Assembly (NCBI RefSeq): GCF_002261475.1
Contig: NZ_NEVN01000011.1
Coordinates: 172,760 to 236,759, forward strand
From: Bordetella genomosp. 5
GTDB lineage: Bacteria > Pseudomonadota > Gammaproteobacteria > Burkholderiales > Burkholderiaceae_B
Reading direction: 5' to 3'
DNA length: 64,000 nucleotides
Made by a program: the position numbers and the translations under genes. Positions 53,341 through 61,667 of this stretch are shown piece by piece (the stretch's first letter is position 1; every line of letters starts with the position of its first letter). A model generated the notes under the pieces. That model made no database searches. It saw nothing but the letters and a program-made list of their open reading frames with translations, and had not been told where the DNA came from.

Positions 53341-53437
53341 CCGGCAATCCCCGCAGCGTTTGCCGGAATGTATCGGGACAGGCTATCCCCGCTTGCCCCG
53401 ATCGATTCGGCCAGACGCAAGGTCTGGCCGTTTTTTT
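53341..53437 (+). ncRNA. Candidate small RNA or structured 3' UTR with three tandem hairpins
   Basis: Three hairpins follow one another: CCGGCAA/TTGCCGG (53341-53366), ATCGGG/CCCGAT (53372-53402) and CGGCCAGAC/GTCTGGCCG (53408-53430) with seven Ts. The core motif of 4.5S RNA is absent. It could be an independent sRNA or the 3' end of the pip-thiS message, whose last gene stops about 250 bases earlier. No promoter is certain. Confidence 0.35.
53408..53437 (+). terminator. Rho-independent terminator (plus strand)
   Basis: Nine-bp perfect stem CGGCCAGAC/GTCTGGCCG, five-base loop and a seven-T run. It points rightward and ends 13 bases before the ffh stop codon on the other strand, so it serves plus-strand transcription only. 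Confidence 0.9.
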
Positions 53438-53450
53438 GGCTGGTGCGAAC

Positions 53451-54857
53451 TCAGCGCATGCCGAACTTGCCCAGGCCCTTCATGCCACCCATGGCGCGCA
53501 TCATCTTGGCCATGCCGCCCTTCTTCATCTGCTTCATCATGCCCTGCATCTGATCGAACTGCGACAGGAGGCGGTTGACCTCTTGCACAGGCACGCCAGC
53601 GCCCGCCGCGATGCGGCGCTTGCGCGCGGCCTTGATGAGCTCGGGCTTGGCGCGCTCGAGCGGCGTCATGGAGTTGAGGATGCCTTCGGTGCGGCGCAGC
53701 TGCTTCTCGGCCTGGCCGCCCTGGATCTGACCGGCCGCCTGCTGGAACTGTGCAGGCAGCTTTTCGAGGAGCGAGCCCATGTCGCCGAGCTTCTTGACCT
53801 GGCCGAGCTGTTCGCGGAAGTCGTTCAGGTCGAACTTGTTGCCCGACTTGATTTTGGCGGCAAGCTTCTGCGCCTCGGCGATGTCGATGTTTTTCTGGGC
53901 CTGCTCGACCAGCGACACGATGTCGCCCATGCCGAGCACGCGTTGCGCCATGCGCTCGGGGTAGAAGGGCTCGAGGCCCTCGAGCTTTTCGGACACGCCG
54001 ACGAACTTGAGCGGCTTGCCGGTGACATGGCGCACCGAGAGGGCCGCGCCGCCGCGGGCATCGCCGTCGAGCTTGGTGAGCACCACGCCGGTGAGGGGCA
54101 GCGCGTCGGCGAAGGCGCGCGCGGTGTTGACCGCGTCCTGACCCTGCATGGCGTCGACCACGAACAGGGTTTCGATCGGCTTGACCAGATCATGCAGCGC
54201 GCGGATCTCGCGCATCATGGCCTCGTCGATACCCAGGCGGCCGGCCGTATCGAGGATCAGCACGTCGTAGTGATGACGGCGCGCGTGGTCGACCGCGTTG
54301 CGGGCGATGTCTTCGGGCTTCTGGCTGGGATCGGACGGCAGGAAATCGACGCCGGCCTGCGCGGCCACCGTTTTGAGCTGTTCGATCGCCGCGGGACGAT
54401 ACACGTCGGCGGACACCACCAGCACTTTCTTCTTGCCGGTTTTGCGGCCGCCCTGCATGTGCTCGCCGGAGACGAGCCAGCGGGCCAGCTTGCCGGTGGT
54501 GGTGGTCTTGCCCGCACCCTGCAGGCCGGCCATCAGGATCACGGCCGGCGGCTGGGTGGCCAGCGACAGCTCGGCGGCATGCGCGCCGAGATCGCCGCCC
54601 ATGAGCGCGGTGAGCTCCTTGTGGACCACGCCCACGAGGGCCTGGCCGGGCGACAGGCTGGACGCCACTTCTTCGCCGAGGGCTTTTTCTTTGACGCGCG
54701 CAACGAAGTCGCGCACCACGGGCAGGGCCACGTCGGCCTCCAGCAGTGCCATGCGCACTTCGCGCAGCATTTCCTGGGTGTTGGCCTCGGTGAGACGGGC
54801 TTCGCCGCGCAGCGTCTTGACGACGCGCGACAAACGTTGAGTCAGGTTATCGAGCAT
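53451..54857 (-). CDS. ffh: Signal recognition particle protein Ffh
   Basis: SRP54 GTPase that binds 4.5S RNA and signal sequences for co-translational membrane targeting. 468 aa: an N domain, then the G domain with P-loop GLQGAGKTTTTGKLARWL, DTAGRLGIDEAMM, TKLDGDARGGAALSV, then the Met-rich M domain ending RAMGGMKGLGKFGMR. Divergent from the ypjD gene, a conserved arrangement in proteobacteria. Confidence 0.98.
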   Translation of the reverse strand: MLDNLTQRLSRVVKTLRGEARLTEANTQEMLREVRMALLEADVALPVVRDFVARVKEKALGEEVASSLSPGQALVGVVHKELTALMGGDLGAHAAELSLATQPPAVILMAGLQGAGKTTTTGKLARWLVSGEHMQGGRKTGKKKVLVVSADVYRPAAIEQLKTVAAQAGVDFLPSDPSQKPEDIARNAVDHARRHHYDVLILDTAGRLGIDEAMMREIRALHDLVKPIETLFVVDAMQGQDAVNTARAFADALPLTGVVLTKLDGDARGGAALSVRHVTGKPLKFVGVSEKLEGLEPFYPERMAQRVLGMGDIVSLVEQAQKNIDIAEAQKLAAKIKSGNKFDLNDFREQLGQVKKLGDMGSLLEKLPAQFQQAAGQIQGGQAEKQLRRTEGILNSMTPLERAKPELIKAARKRRIAAGAGVPVQEVNRLLSQFDQMQGMMKQMKKGGMAKMMRAMGGMKGLGKFGMR

Positions 54858-54944
54858 GAGAGGCGTTTCCGCTTACACTAGTTGATTGAATCTTGGCCTC
54901 GGGCGCGCGATGCACCAGAGGCTTTCATCCACCCAACGGTTTCT

Positions 54945-55787
54945 ATGTCATCAGGCATTGTATTTCACGCCGTGGCTGCCCTGGCTTACGCCATTCTGGG
55001 CGGCTCGATGTGGCGCCGGCTGGCGCAACACGGCAGTGTCGAGCAGACCGGACGGATCGCCCGGGTGTGCCTGCTTGGCGCCCTGGTCCTGCATGGTATC
55101 GCGCTGTGGCAATCCATGTTGGGGACACAACATCTTTTCATCGGCTGGGCGCTCGCCATGTCGGCCGCCATCTGGCTCGGCCTGCTGGTGTTCTGGCTCG
55201 AGAGCCTGCTGGTACGCATCGATGGCCTGCAGCTGCTGCTGCTGCCCGCCGCCACGCTGGTCACGCTGCTGGCGGCCGTGTTTCCGCAGGGGCAGGTCGT
55301 GCCGCACGCCGCCAATGGCTGGTTGCGCCTGCATCTATTGATCGCGCTGGCCGCCTACGGCCTCATCACCATCGCGGCGCTCCAGGCCATGCTGATGGCG
55401 CTGCTCGACCGCCATCTGCACCGCCCGCTCGAATCCCCGGCCGAACGCAGCATCATCGGCCGCGTGCTCGACGCCCAACCGCCGCTACTGATCCAGGAGC
55501 AACTGCTGTTTCGGGTGATCTGGGTCGGCTTCTCGGTGCTGACGCTGGCCGTGGCCACGGGCTCGGTGGCCTCCACCCTGCTCACGGGCCGGCTGCTGCC
55601 GTTCGATCACAAGACCGTCTTCACGCTGCTGTCGTGGCTGACCTTCGGCGTGCTGCTGGCCGGCCGCCACATTCGAGGCTGGCGGGGCCGCGTGGCGCTG
55701 CGCTGGACGCTCACCGGCTTCGCGTTTCTGATCCTGGCTTACACCGGCAGCCGCTTCGTCCTCGAAGTGATCCTGCATCGAGGCTGA
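54945..55787 (+). CDS. ypjD: Inner-membrane protein YpjD (cytochrome c assembly/HemX-like)
   Basis: Eight-segment membrane protein of 280 aa from ATG 54945. It belongs to the CcsA/HemX fold with LRLHLLIALAAYGLITIAAL and FDHKTVFTLLSWLTFGVLLA, the histidine-bearing segments seen in heme-handling relatives. Its place divergent from ffh is the same as in E. coli. Exact function is unknown; the homology suggests heme or cytochrome-related work. The frame is open to 54882 but that part is not conserved in style. Confidence 0.88.
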   Translation: MSSGIVFHAVAALAYAILGGSMWRRLAQHGSVEQTGRIARVCLLGALVLHGIALWQSMLGTQHLFIGWALAMSAAIWLGLLVFWLESLLVRIDGLQLLLLPAATLVTLLAAVFPQGQVVPHAANGWLRLHLLIALAAYGLITIAALQAMLMALLDRHLHRPLESPAERSIIGRVLDAQPPLLIQEQLLFRVIWVGFSVLTLAVATGSVASTLLTGRLLPFDHKTVFTLLSWLTFGVLLAGRHIRGWRGRVALRWTLTGFAFLILAYTGSRFVLEVILHRG

Positions 55788-55793
55788 GCAAAC

Positions 55794-56054
55794 ATGGGCA
55801 AGATTCTTTTCTGGGTGCTGGTGATCCTGGCGGTGCTGATGATCGCCCGCATCGCCGGCGCACGCGCGGCCCAGCGCAAGAAGCCGCAGGCCGCCTCGCG
55901 CCCATCGGGCTCGAAAAACGCCCCGGTGCCGAGCGAGCCGATGGTGCGCTGCGCGCACTGCGGCATCCACCTGCCCCGCTCCGAAGCCCTGCTGCAGCAG
56001 GGCCAGACCTGGTGCAGCGCCGAGCATGCGCGGCTGGGCAAGCCCGGCAGTTGA
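55794..56054 (+). CDS. PP0621-family small membrane protein with Cys cluster
   Basis: 86-aa product: one N-terminal membrane helix (ILFWVLVILAVLMIARIAG), a basic linker and a C-terminal CAHCGIHLPRSEALL...WCSAEHAR motif (CxxC...CxxxH) that probably binds zinc. Such proteins are conserved in beta- and gamma-proteobacteria near ypjD and ampD; function unknown. It starts 6 bases after ypjD, so the two form an operon. Confidence 0.85.
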   Translation: MGKILFWVLVILAVLMIARIAGARAAQRKKPQAASRPSGSKNAPVPSEPMVRCAHCGIHLPRSEALLQQGQTWCSAEHARLGKPGS

Positions 56055-56074
56055 TGCCCGGAGTCCCGCTCAGG

Positions 56075-56102
56075 AGCCCAGGCCGTCATGCCTGGGCTTT
56101 TT
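56075..56102 (+). terminator. Rho-independent terminator after the ypjD operon
   Basis: AGCCCAGGC, loop CGTCAT, GCCTGGGCT, then a T-run (56098-56102), 20 bases after the stop of the small Cys-cluster gene. Confidence 0.9.
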
Positions 56103-56196
56103 GCTTCCTGCGCCGCTCCCGGCATAATGCAGCGATCGCCTGCCCGCCGGGCACGGCCTTCCCCGCGCACCCTCGCGCGACGCTGCAGATGTCGTC

Positions 56197-56790
56197 ATGC
56201 AAACCCTGATCCTCGATCGGCACGGCTGGCTTGTGCCGGGCGCCACCGTCACGCGACTGCCCTCGCCCAATACCGACCCACGCCCCGCCGGCACGCAGGT
56301 GAGCCTGCTGGTGATGCACAACATCACGCTGCCGCCCGGTGAGTTCAAGACCGCGGGCGGCCCGGATTACGTCAGCGATCTGTTTCTGAATCGGCTCGAC
56401 CTGAACGCCAACCGGTGGTTTTCCCGCCTGGCCGGTCTGCGGGTGTCGGCGCATTTCCTGGTCCGGCGCGACGGCAGCATCGTGCAGTACGTGTCGACCG
56501 ACGCGCGGGCCTGGCATGCCGGCGTGTCGCGTTTTGCCGGCCGCGAGCGCTGCAACGATTTTTCGATCGGCATCGAGATGGAAGGCACCGACACGCTGCC
56601 CTACACCGATGCGCAATACAAGGCGCTGCCGCCATTGACCGCGGCGTTGCGCGCCCGCTATCCGCTGCGCGCCGCGTGGGGACACGAGCACATCGCGCCC
56701 GGACGCAAGACCGATCCCGGCGCGGCCTTCGACTGGCCGCGCTTTGGCCGCGATAACGGCTTTTTGCCCCGCGCGCTGCCACCGCGCTGA
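56197..56790 (+). CDS. ampD: 1,6-anhydro-N-acetylmuramyl-L-alanine amidase AmpD
   Basis: Cytosolic zinc amidase for cell-wall recycling; it frees the stem peptide from anhydro-muropeptides and thereby controls AmpR/AmpC-type beta-lactamase induction. 197 aa. Zinc ligands H41 (LLVMHNITLPPG), H163 (WGHEHIAPGRKTDPG) and D173; catalytic glutamate in IGIEMEG (E127). GGPDYVSDLFLNRLD matches the AmpD substrate groove. The start at ATG 56197 agrees with family length. Confidence 0.95.
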   Translation: MQTLILDRHGWLVPGATVTRLPSPNTDPRPAGTQVSLLVMHNITLPPGEFKTAGGPDYVSDLFLNRLDLNANRWFSRLAGLRVSAHFLVRRDGSIVQYVSTDARAWHAGVSRFAGRERCNDFSIGIEMEGTDTLPYTDAQYKALPPLTAALRARYPLRAAWGHEHIAPGRKTDPGAAFDWPRFGRDNGFLPRALPPR

Positions 56791-56850
56791 CCCGCCCTGC
56801 CGCCCTTGGCCATCCCGGCCCGGCAGACGCACCGACCACAAGGAATCATC

Positions 56851-57471
56851 ATGCTGAAGATTTGGGGAAGACTGAGTTCGCTGAACGTGCAGAAGGTCAT
56901 GCTGGCCGTGCGCGAGCTGGCCTTGCCGCACGAGCTCGTCGAGGTGGGTGGCAAGTTCGGCGGGCTCGACACGCCGGAATACGGCAAGCTCAATCCGAAT
57001 CGCCGCGTGCCGGTGATCGACGACGGTGGTTTCGTGCTCTGGGAATCGAACGCCATCGTGCGTTACCTCGCGGCACGGTATGGCAGCGGCACGCTCTGGC
57101 CCACGGACCCGTGCGTGCGCGGCGATGCCGATCGCTGGATGGACTGGCAGACGACCGAATGGCAGCCCGCCATGGTGCCGGCCTTTTTGCAGCTGATCCG
57201 CACGCCCGAAGGCGAACGCAATCAGGCCGTGATCGACAAGTCGGTGAAGCAGATCAATGCCTGCGCGCAGTTGCTCGACGCCGCGCTGCAGGAGCGCGAT
57301 TACGTGAGTGGCGCGCAGTTCACGATGGGCGACGCGGCGCTGGTGTGCTCCACCCATCGCTGGCTCGGACTGCCCATCGAGCGCCCGGCCACGCCGGCGC
57401 TGTCGGCCTGGTACCGGCGCGTGATGATGCGGCCGGCCACGGCCGGCGTGCTGGCGCTGCCGCTCAGCTGA
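56851..57471 (+). CDS. Glutathione S-transferase family protein
   Basis: Cytosolic GST of 206 aa from ATG 56851 (AAGGAATC upstream). The thioredoxin-fold N-domain has GRLSSLNVQKVMLAVRELAL with a Ser/Asn-type active-site region, NPNRRVPVIDDGGFVLWESN and IVRYLAARYG. The C-domain is helical. Similar to the theta-like group common in Burkholderiales. Stand-alone. Substrate unknown. Confidence 0.92.
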   Translation: MLKIWGRLSSLNVQKVMLAVRELALPHELVEVGGKFGGLDTPEYGKLNPNRRVPVIDDGGFVLWESNAIVRYLAARYGSGTLWPTDPCVRGDADRWMDWQTTEWQPAMVPAFLQLIRTPEGERNQAVIDKSVKQINACAQLLDAALQERDYVSGAQFTMGDAALVCSTHRWLGLPIERPATPALSAWYRRVMMRPATAGVLALPLS

Positions 57472-57489
57472 CCCGCGCAGCGCGCGCGG

Positions 57490-58293
57490 CTAGACCTGCC
57501 AGCCCAGCTCGGCCGAGAGTTCGGCCGCCGAGCGCTGCACGGTCGGCACCAGTTCGCGCATGCGCTCGAGCGACATGTAAGGCACCGTGCTCGAGACGCT
57601 GACGGCCGCCGCGATGCGGCCGCTGGCGTCGCGCACGGGCGCGGCCACGCAGCGGATCGACGGCTCGTTGTCTTCGAGGTCGAAGGCATAGCCGCGCGTG
57701 GCGTAATCGCGCATCCGCTCCGCGAACACACGCCAGCCGGCGTTGGGATCGACGGCGCGCGCCGCCACCGGCGTGCCCACCTGATGCAGCGCCTGCCAGA
57801 GGTTCTCATCGTCGTCGAGCAACAGCGCCTTGCCCACGCCCGTGCAGGCGAGCGGCATCCGATGACCCACGCGCGAGCGCATCTCCAGGCCCTTTTTGCC
57901 GGGGATTTTTTCGAGATACAGCACCTCGGCGCCATCACGCACGCCCAGATGGATCGTGTCGCCCGTGATATCCGCGAGCGCCGTGAGATGCGGGCGCGCC
58001 AGCGTGACCATCGGGATCGCCTCGCGCGATTGAAAACCCAGCTCGATCAGACGCGGCCCCAGCGCATAACCCAGAGAAGGCAGCACGCGCAGATAGCGCT
58101 CCTGGACCAGGCAGCTCGCCAGTCGGTGCGTGGTGCTGCGCGCCACGCCGATGCGTGCGCAGATTTCTTTGAGGTCGCGCGCGCCTTGGGCGACGGCCTG
58201 GATCACGGCCAGCCCGCGCATCAGGGTCTGCGTGCCGGCGGGCGCGCCGGCGTCGGGATCGAGCGGAGAGTGCGAGAGAGCAGGACGATTCAT
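57490..58293 (-). CDS. IclR-family regulator of the D-galactonate operon
   Basis: Regulator of 267 aa: N-terminal winged HTH (LAVIQAVAQGARDLKEICAR, GVARSTTHRLASCLVQERYL) and the IclR effector domain (TGDTIHLGVRDGAEVLYLEK, GVGKALLLDDDENLW, AAAVSVSSTVPYMSLERM). It is divergent from dgoK-dgoA-dgoD-dgoT, and a paired direct repeat overlaps their promoter, so it probably represses that operon until galactonate or its product is present. Confidence 0.92.
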   Translation of the reverse strand: MNRPALSHSPLDPDAGAPAGTQTLMRGLAVIQAVAQGARDLKEICARIGVARSTTHRLASCLVQERYLRVLPSLGYALGPRLIELGFQSREAIPMVTLARPHLTALADITGDTIHLGVRDGAEVLYLEKIPGKKGLEMRSRVGHRMPLACTGVGKALLLDDDENLWQALHQVGTPVAARAVDPNAGWRVFAERMRDYATRGYAFDLEDNEPSIRCVAAPVRDASGRIAAAVSVSSTVPYMSLERMRELVPTVQRSAAELSAELGWQV

Positions 58294-58393
58294 GAATTCA
58301 CTGTCGAGAGCGGCACCGGAGGCGCCGCAGCCCGGCGCACGATGACGGCGCCGAGGCGGGTAAGGCGTGAAGCGATAAGGCTGTCATGCGATG

Positions 58394-58439
58394 AAGCGGT
58401 AAGGCGGTAAAGCGGTAAAGCGGTAGCGGTAAAGCGGCA
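58394..58439. repeat. 8-bp tandem repeat AAGCGGTA, nearly six units
   Basis: Units at 58394, 58402, 58410 and 58418, then a 6-base unit at 58426 and a last at 58432 (AAGCGGCA). Degenerate relatives continue leftward from about 58360. Typical slippage-prone sequence, within the leader of the IclR gene's divergent region. Confidence 0.8.
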
Positions 58440-58538
58440 GAGCATAAAACACCGGCAAGACACGCCTGCGTCTGCCCCGGCGGGACGGGCCACAGCAGCC
58501 TCGAGACCGCCCTAAAAACCGCATTCTATCCCAATATA

Positions 58539-58586
58539 TGAGATTCAATTCTATATTTTGAGATTTTCTGGCCGCTCGTCTAGAAT
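58539..58586 (+). promoter_or_regulatory. dgoK promoter with paired TGAGATT repeats
   Basis: TTGAGA (58558-58563), 17 bases, TAGAAT (58581-58586): a near-consensus sigma-70 promoter with a start near 58593. TGAGATT occurs twice, at 58539 and 58559, exactly 20 bases apart (two helical turns), the second copy covering the -35. This fits binding by an IclR-type dimer of dimers. Confidence 0.65.
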
Positions 58587-58655
58587 TTTTCGCATCGGGG
58601 CCCACGGCCCCTAAAACCGGGCGCGTCTTGCGTCCGACAACGAGACAGTTTTTCC

Positions 58656-59666
58656 ATGACTACCGGCAAGCCCGACGCCGCGGCACTGATCGCGCTGGAT
58701 TGGGGCACCTCCTCGCTGCGCGCCTATCGCATGGGTTCTGATGGCCAGACGCTGGATGCCCGCCATCTGCCCTGGGGCATCATGAACCTGCCCCAACCCG
58801 TTCAGGACGGCGCCCTCTCCGCCGCGCCCGCCGATCAGGACAGCCGCTTCGAACTCGCGTTCGAACATGCCTGCGGCGACTGGCTGCGCGCCGAGCCTCA
58901 TCTTCCCGTGATCGCCTGCGGCATGGTCGGCAGCGCGCAAGGCTGGCGCGAAGCCGCCTACCTCGACGTGCCGGTCGACCTGCGCCAGCTCGCCGGCCAG
59001 CTCACGCAGGTGCCGCGCCAGGGCACGCCGCTGCACATCGTGCCGGGCCTGATCCAGCGCCACGGCCTGCCCAACGTGATGCGCGGCGAAGAAACCCAGG
59101 TGGCCGGTGTGCTGGACACGCTCGGCGCCGACGCGGACGACCTGCTGATCGGTCTGCCCGGCACGCATTCCAAGTGGGTGTCGGTGCGCCGCGGCCGCGT
59201 CACGCACTTCGACACGTTCATGACCGGCGAGGTGTATGCCGCGCTGCGCGGCCACACGATCCTGGGCCGCACCATGAGCGATGGCGGCGCCGATCCCGAA
59301 GCCTATGCGCGCGGCTTGCGCGTGGCGGGCGCGCCCGCGGGCCGCGCCGGCGTGCTGTCCACGATCTTCAGCGCGCGCACGCTGAGCCTGACCGGCGCGC
59401 TCACCGCATCGGCCGGCCCCGACTACCTCTCGGGCCTGCTGATCGGGCACGAGATCGCCACGCTTGCCGAAATGCTGCGTCAGCAAGGCGCCACGCCGAC
59501 CCTCGTGCTGTGCGGCGACGACGCCCTGTGCGATCGCTATCGCCTCGCGCTGGATCACTATGGCCTGGGCACGCCGGCCCAGGCTCGTCACGCTACCGAA
59601 CGCGGTCTCTGGCATCTGGCGCAGGCCGCCGGGCTGGTCCGCGCGACTCTCACGGAGACGCCATGA
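58656..59666 (+). CDS. dgoK: 2-dehydro-3-deoxygalactonokinase DgoK
   Basis: Phosphorylates 2-dehydro-3-deoxy-D-galactonate with ATP, step two of the De Ley-Doudoroff galactonate path. 336 aa. The sugar-kinase fold begins IALDWGTSSLRAYRMG with the phosphate-binding loop; CGMVGSAQGWREAAYLDVPV, LIGLPGTHSKWVSVRRGRV and FDTFMTGEVYAALRGHTILG are DgoK-specific. Its stop overlaps the dgoA start by 4 bases. First gene of the operon. Confidence 0.96.
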   Translation: MTTGKPDAAALIALDWGTSSLRAYRMGSDGQTLDARHLPWGIMNLPQPVQDGALSAAPADQDSRFELAFEHACGDWLRAEPHLPVIACGMVGSAQGWREAAYLDVPVDLRQLAGQLTQVPRQGTPLHIVPGLIQRHGLPNVMRGEETQVAGVLDTLGADADDLLIGLPGTHSKWVSVRRGRVTHFDTFMTGEVYAALRGHTILGRTMSDGGADPEAYARGLRVAGAPAGRAGVLSTIFSARTLSLTGALTASAGPDYLSGLLIGHEIATLAEMLRQQGATPTLVLCGDDALCDRYRLALDHYGLGTPAQARHATERGLWHLAQAAGLVRATLTETP

Positions 59667-60298
59667 GCACCGTCACCCCGCTGTCCCAGGCCATGCAGGC
59701 CTGCCCCCTGGTCGCCATCCTGCGCGGCATTCGACCCGAAGAAGCTGCCGCGATCGGCCAGACGCTGTATCAGGCGGGCTTCCGCCTGATCGAAGTGCCG
59801 CTCAACTCGCCCCAACCGTTCGACAGCATTGCCGCCATGCGCGCCGTGTTGCCGGCCGATTGCCTGCTGGGCGCCGGCACCGTGATCGATCCCGACGACT
59901 GCGCCCGCGTGCGCGAGGCCGGTGGCCAGATCATCGTGATGCCGCACAGCGACGCGGCCGTGATCCGCCGCGCCAAGGCCGAGCAGCTGTTCTGCCTGCC
60001 GGGCGTTGCCACGCCCACCGAGGCGTTCGCCGCACTGGCCGCGGGCGCCGACGCACTCAAGCTGTTTCCCGCCGAGCAGCTGGGCCCGCAGGTGCTGCGC
60101 GCCTGGCGTGCCGTGCTGCGCGCGCCGCTGCTGCCCGTGGGCGGCATCACGCCGCAGAACCTGGCCGACTTCGCCGCGGCCGGCGCCTCGGGCTTCGGCC
60201 TGGGCTCGGCACTGTACAAACCCGGCCTGTCGGCCGACGAGGTGGGCGCGCGCGCCCGCGACTTCGTCGCCGCCTGGCAAGCCATCGCCACCCGCTGA
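59663..60298 (+). CDS. dgoA: 2-dehydro-3-deoxy-6-phosphogalactonate aldolase DgoA
   Basis: Class I aldolase of 211 aa that splits KDPGal into pyruvate and glyceraldehyde 3-phosphate. Schiff-base lysine K133 in ADALKLFPAEQLGP, general base E44 in GFRLIEVPLNSP, phosphate loop PVGGITPQNL and GFGLGSALYKPG. Start ATG 59663 lies inside the dgoK stop (ATGA). Belongs to the KDPG/KDPGal aldolase family; the neighbours point to the galactonate type. Confidence 0.96.
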   Translation: MSTVTPLSQAMQACPLVAILRGIRPEEAAAIGQTLYQAGFRLIEVPLNSPQPFDSIAAMRAVLPADCLLGAGTVIDPDDCARVREAGGQIIVMPHSDAAVIRRAKAEQLFCLPGVATPTEAFAALAAGADALKLFPAEQLGPQVLRAWRAVLRAPLLPVGGITPQNLADFAAAGASGFGLGSALYKPGLSADEVGARARDFVAAWQAIATR

Positions 60299-60331
60299 TT
60301 CTTTCGATCTCTTTGCAGAGGAGTCCCTCTC

Positions 60332-61480
60332 ATGAAAATCACCAAGCTCACGACCTACATCGTCCCGCCGCGCTGGCTGTTCCTCAAGATCGAGACCGAT
60401 GAAGGCGTGATCGGCTGGGGCGAACCCGTGGTCGAGGGCCGCGCCCATTCGGTGGCCGCGGCCGTCGAAGAACTCGCCGACTACCTGATCGGCAAGGATC
60501 CGCGCAACATCGAAGATCACTGGACGGTGCTGTACCGCGGCGGCTTCTATCGTGGCGGCGCGATCCACATGAGCGCGCTCGCCGGTATCGATCAGGCGCT
60601 GTGGGACATCAAGGGCAAGGCCCTCGGCGTGCCCGTCTCGCAACTGCTCGGCGGCAACGTGCGCGACCGCATCCGCGTGTATTCGTGGATCGGCGGCGAC
60701 CGCCCGGCCGACACGGCCGCGGCCGCGAAGAATGCCGTGGCGCGCGGCTTCACCGCCGTGAAGATGAACGGCACCGAAGAGCTGCAATACATCGATTCGT
60801 TCGACAAGGTCGAGAAGTGCCTGGAAAACGTGGCCGCCGTGCGCGAGGCCGTGGGTCCGAACGTGGGCATCGGCGTCGACTTCCATGGCCGCGTGCACAA
60901 GCCCATGGCCAAGGTGCTGATGAAAGAGCTCGATCCGTTCAAGCTCATGTTCATCGAAGAGCCGGTGCTGAGCGAGCACTACGAGGCGCTGAAAGAGCTG
61001 GCTCCGCTCACCTCCACGCCGATCGCGCTGGGTGAGCGCCTGTTCTCGCGCTGGGACTTCAAGCGCGTGCTGTCCGACGGCTATGTCGACATCATCCAGC
61101 CCGATCCGTCGCACGCCGGTGGCATCACCGAGACGCGCAAGATCGCCGCCATGGCCGAAGCCTACGACGTGGCGCTGGCGCTGCACTGCCCGCTCGGCCC
61201 GATCGCGCTGGCCACCTGCCTGCAGATCGACGCGGGTTGCTACAACGCGTTCATCCAGGAACAGAGCCTGGGCATCCACTACAACGCGGCCAACGACCTG
61301 CTCGACTACGTCAGCAACCGCGAAGTGTTCGCCTACGAAGATGGCATGGTCGCGATCCCGCAGGGTCCGGGCCTGGGCATCGAGGTCAATGAAGAGTACG
61401 TGAAGGAACGCGCCGCCGTGGGCCACCGCTGGCGCAATCCGATCTGGCGTCACGCCGACGGCAGCTTCGCCGAGTGGTAA
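60332..61480 (+). CDS. dgoD: D-galactonate dehydratase DgoD
   Basis: Enolase-superfamily enzyme of 382 aa that dehydrates D-galactonate to 2-dehydro-3-deoxygalactonate. Metal ligands D183, E209 and E235 and catalytic H185 and H285 fall at exactly the positions known from E. coli DgoD ([55 protein letters not shown]). GAGGAGT seven bases before the ATG. Third gene of the operon. Confidence 0.97.
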   Translation: MKITKLTTYIVPPRWLFLKIETDEGVIGWGEPVVEGRAHSVAAAVEELADYLIGKDPRNIEDHWTVLYRGGFYRGGAIHMSALAGIDQALWDIKGKALGVPVSQLLGGNVRDRIRVYSWIGGDRPADTAAAAKNAVARGFTAVKMNGTEELQYIDSFDKVEKCLENVAAVREAVGPNVGIGVDFHGRVHKPMAKVLMKELDPFKLMFIEEPVLSEHYEALKELAPLTSTPIALGERLFSRWDFKRVLSDGYVDIIQPDPSHAGGITETRKIAAMAEAYDVALALHCPLGPIALATCLQIDAGCYNAFIQEQSLGIHYNAANDLLDYVSNREVFAYEDGMVAIPQGPGLGIEVNEEYVKERAAVGHRWRNPIWRHADGSFAEW

Positions 61481-61667
61481 ATCATCCGCCCGCGCCTGAC
61501 CGCCGCCCCTGACAGGAGCGGTTGGCAAGCGCGGGCGATTTGCCCGGGACGCGCGGACAGGGCCGCGCATCCCATTCGGGCCGCTTTGCGAGACCCCTGC
61601 AGATTCATAACATGCCCGGCGACGCTGACAGCGCACGCCGGCCCCAAGCCCTCCGAGGAGACCCGCC

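Larger units (their letters stand above)
53094..53450. other. 357-bp region between thiS and ffh with structured 3' part
   Basis: No protein gene is supported. It holds an inverted repeat CCTTTTT/AAAAAGG (53207-53229) and a series of hairpins ending in a strong plus-strand terminator (53341-53437). A CATAAT at 53188-53193 is a possible -10. Confidence 0.5.
58294..58655. other. 362-bp divergent control region of the dgo operon
   Basis: It contains an 8-bp tandem repeat (58394-58439), an AT-rich block with a paired IclR-type direct repeat, and a good sigma-70 promoter reading into dgoK. No gene is supported. Confidence 0.7.

Noticed and set aside
53094..53450. 4.5S SRP RNA gene beside ffh
   Set aside because: The conserved GGTCAGG...GGAAGGAAGCAGCC core is absent on both strands.
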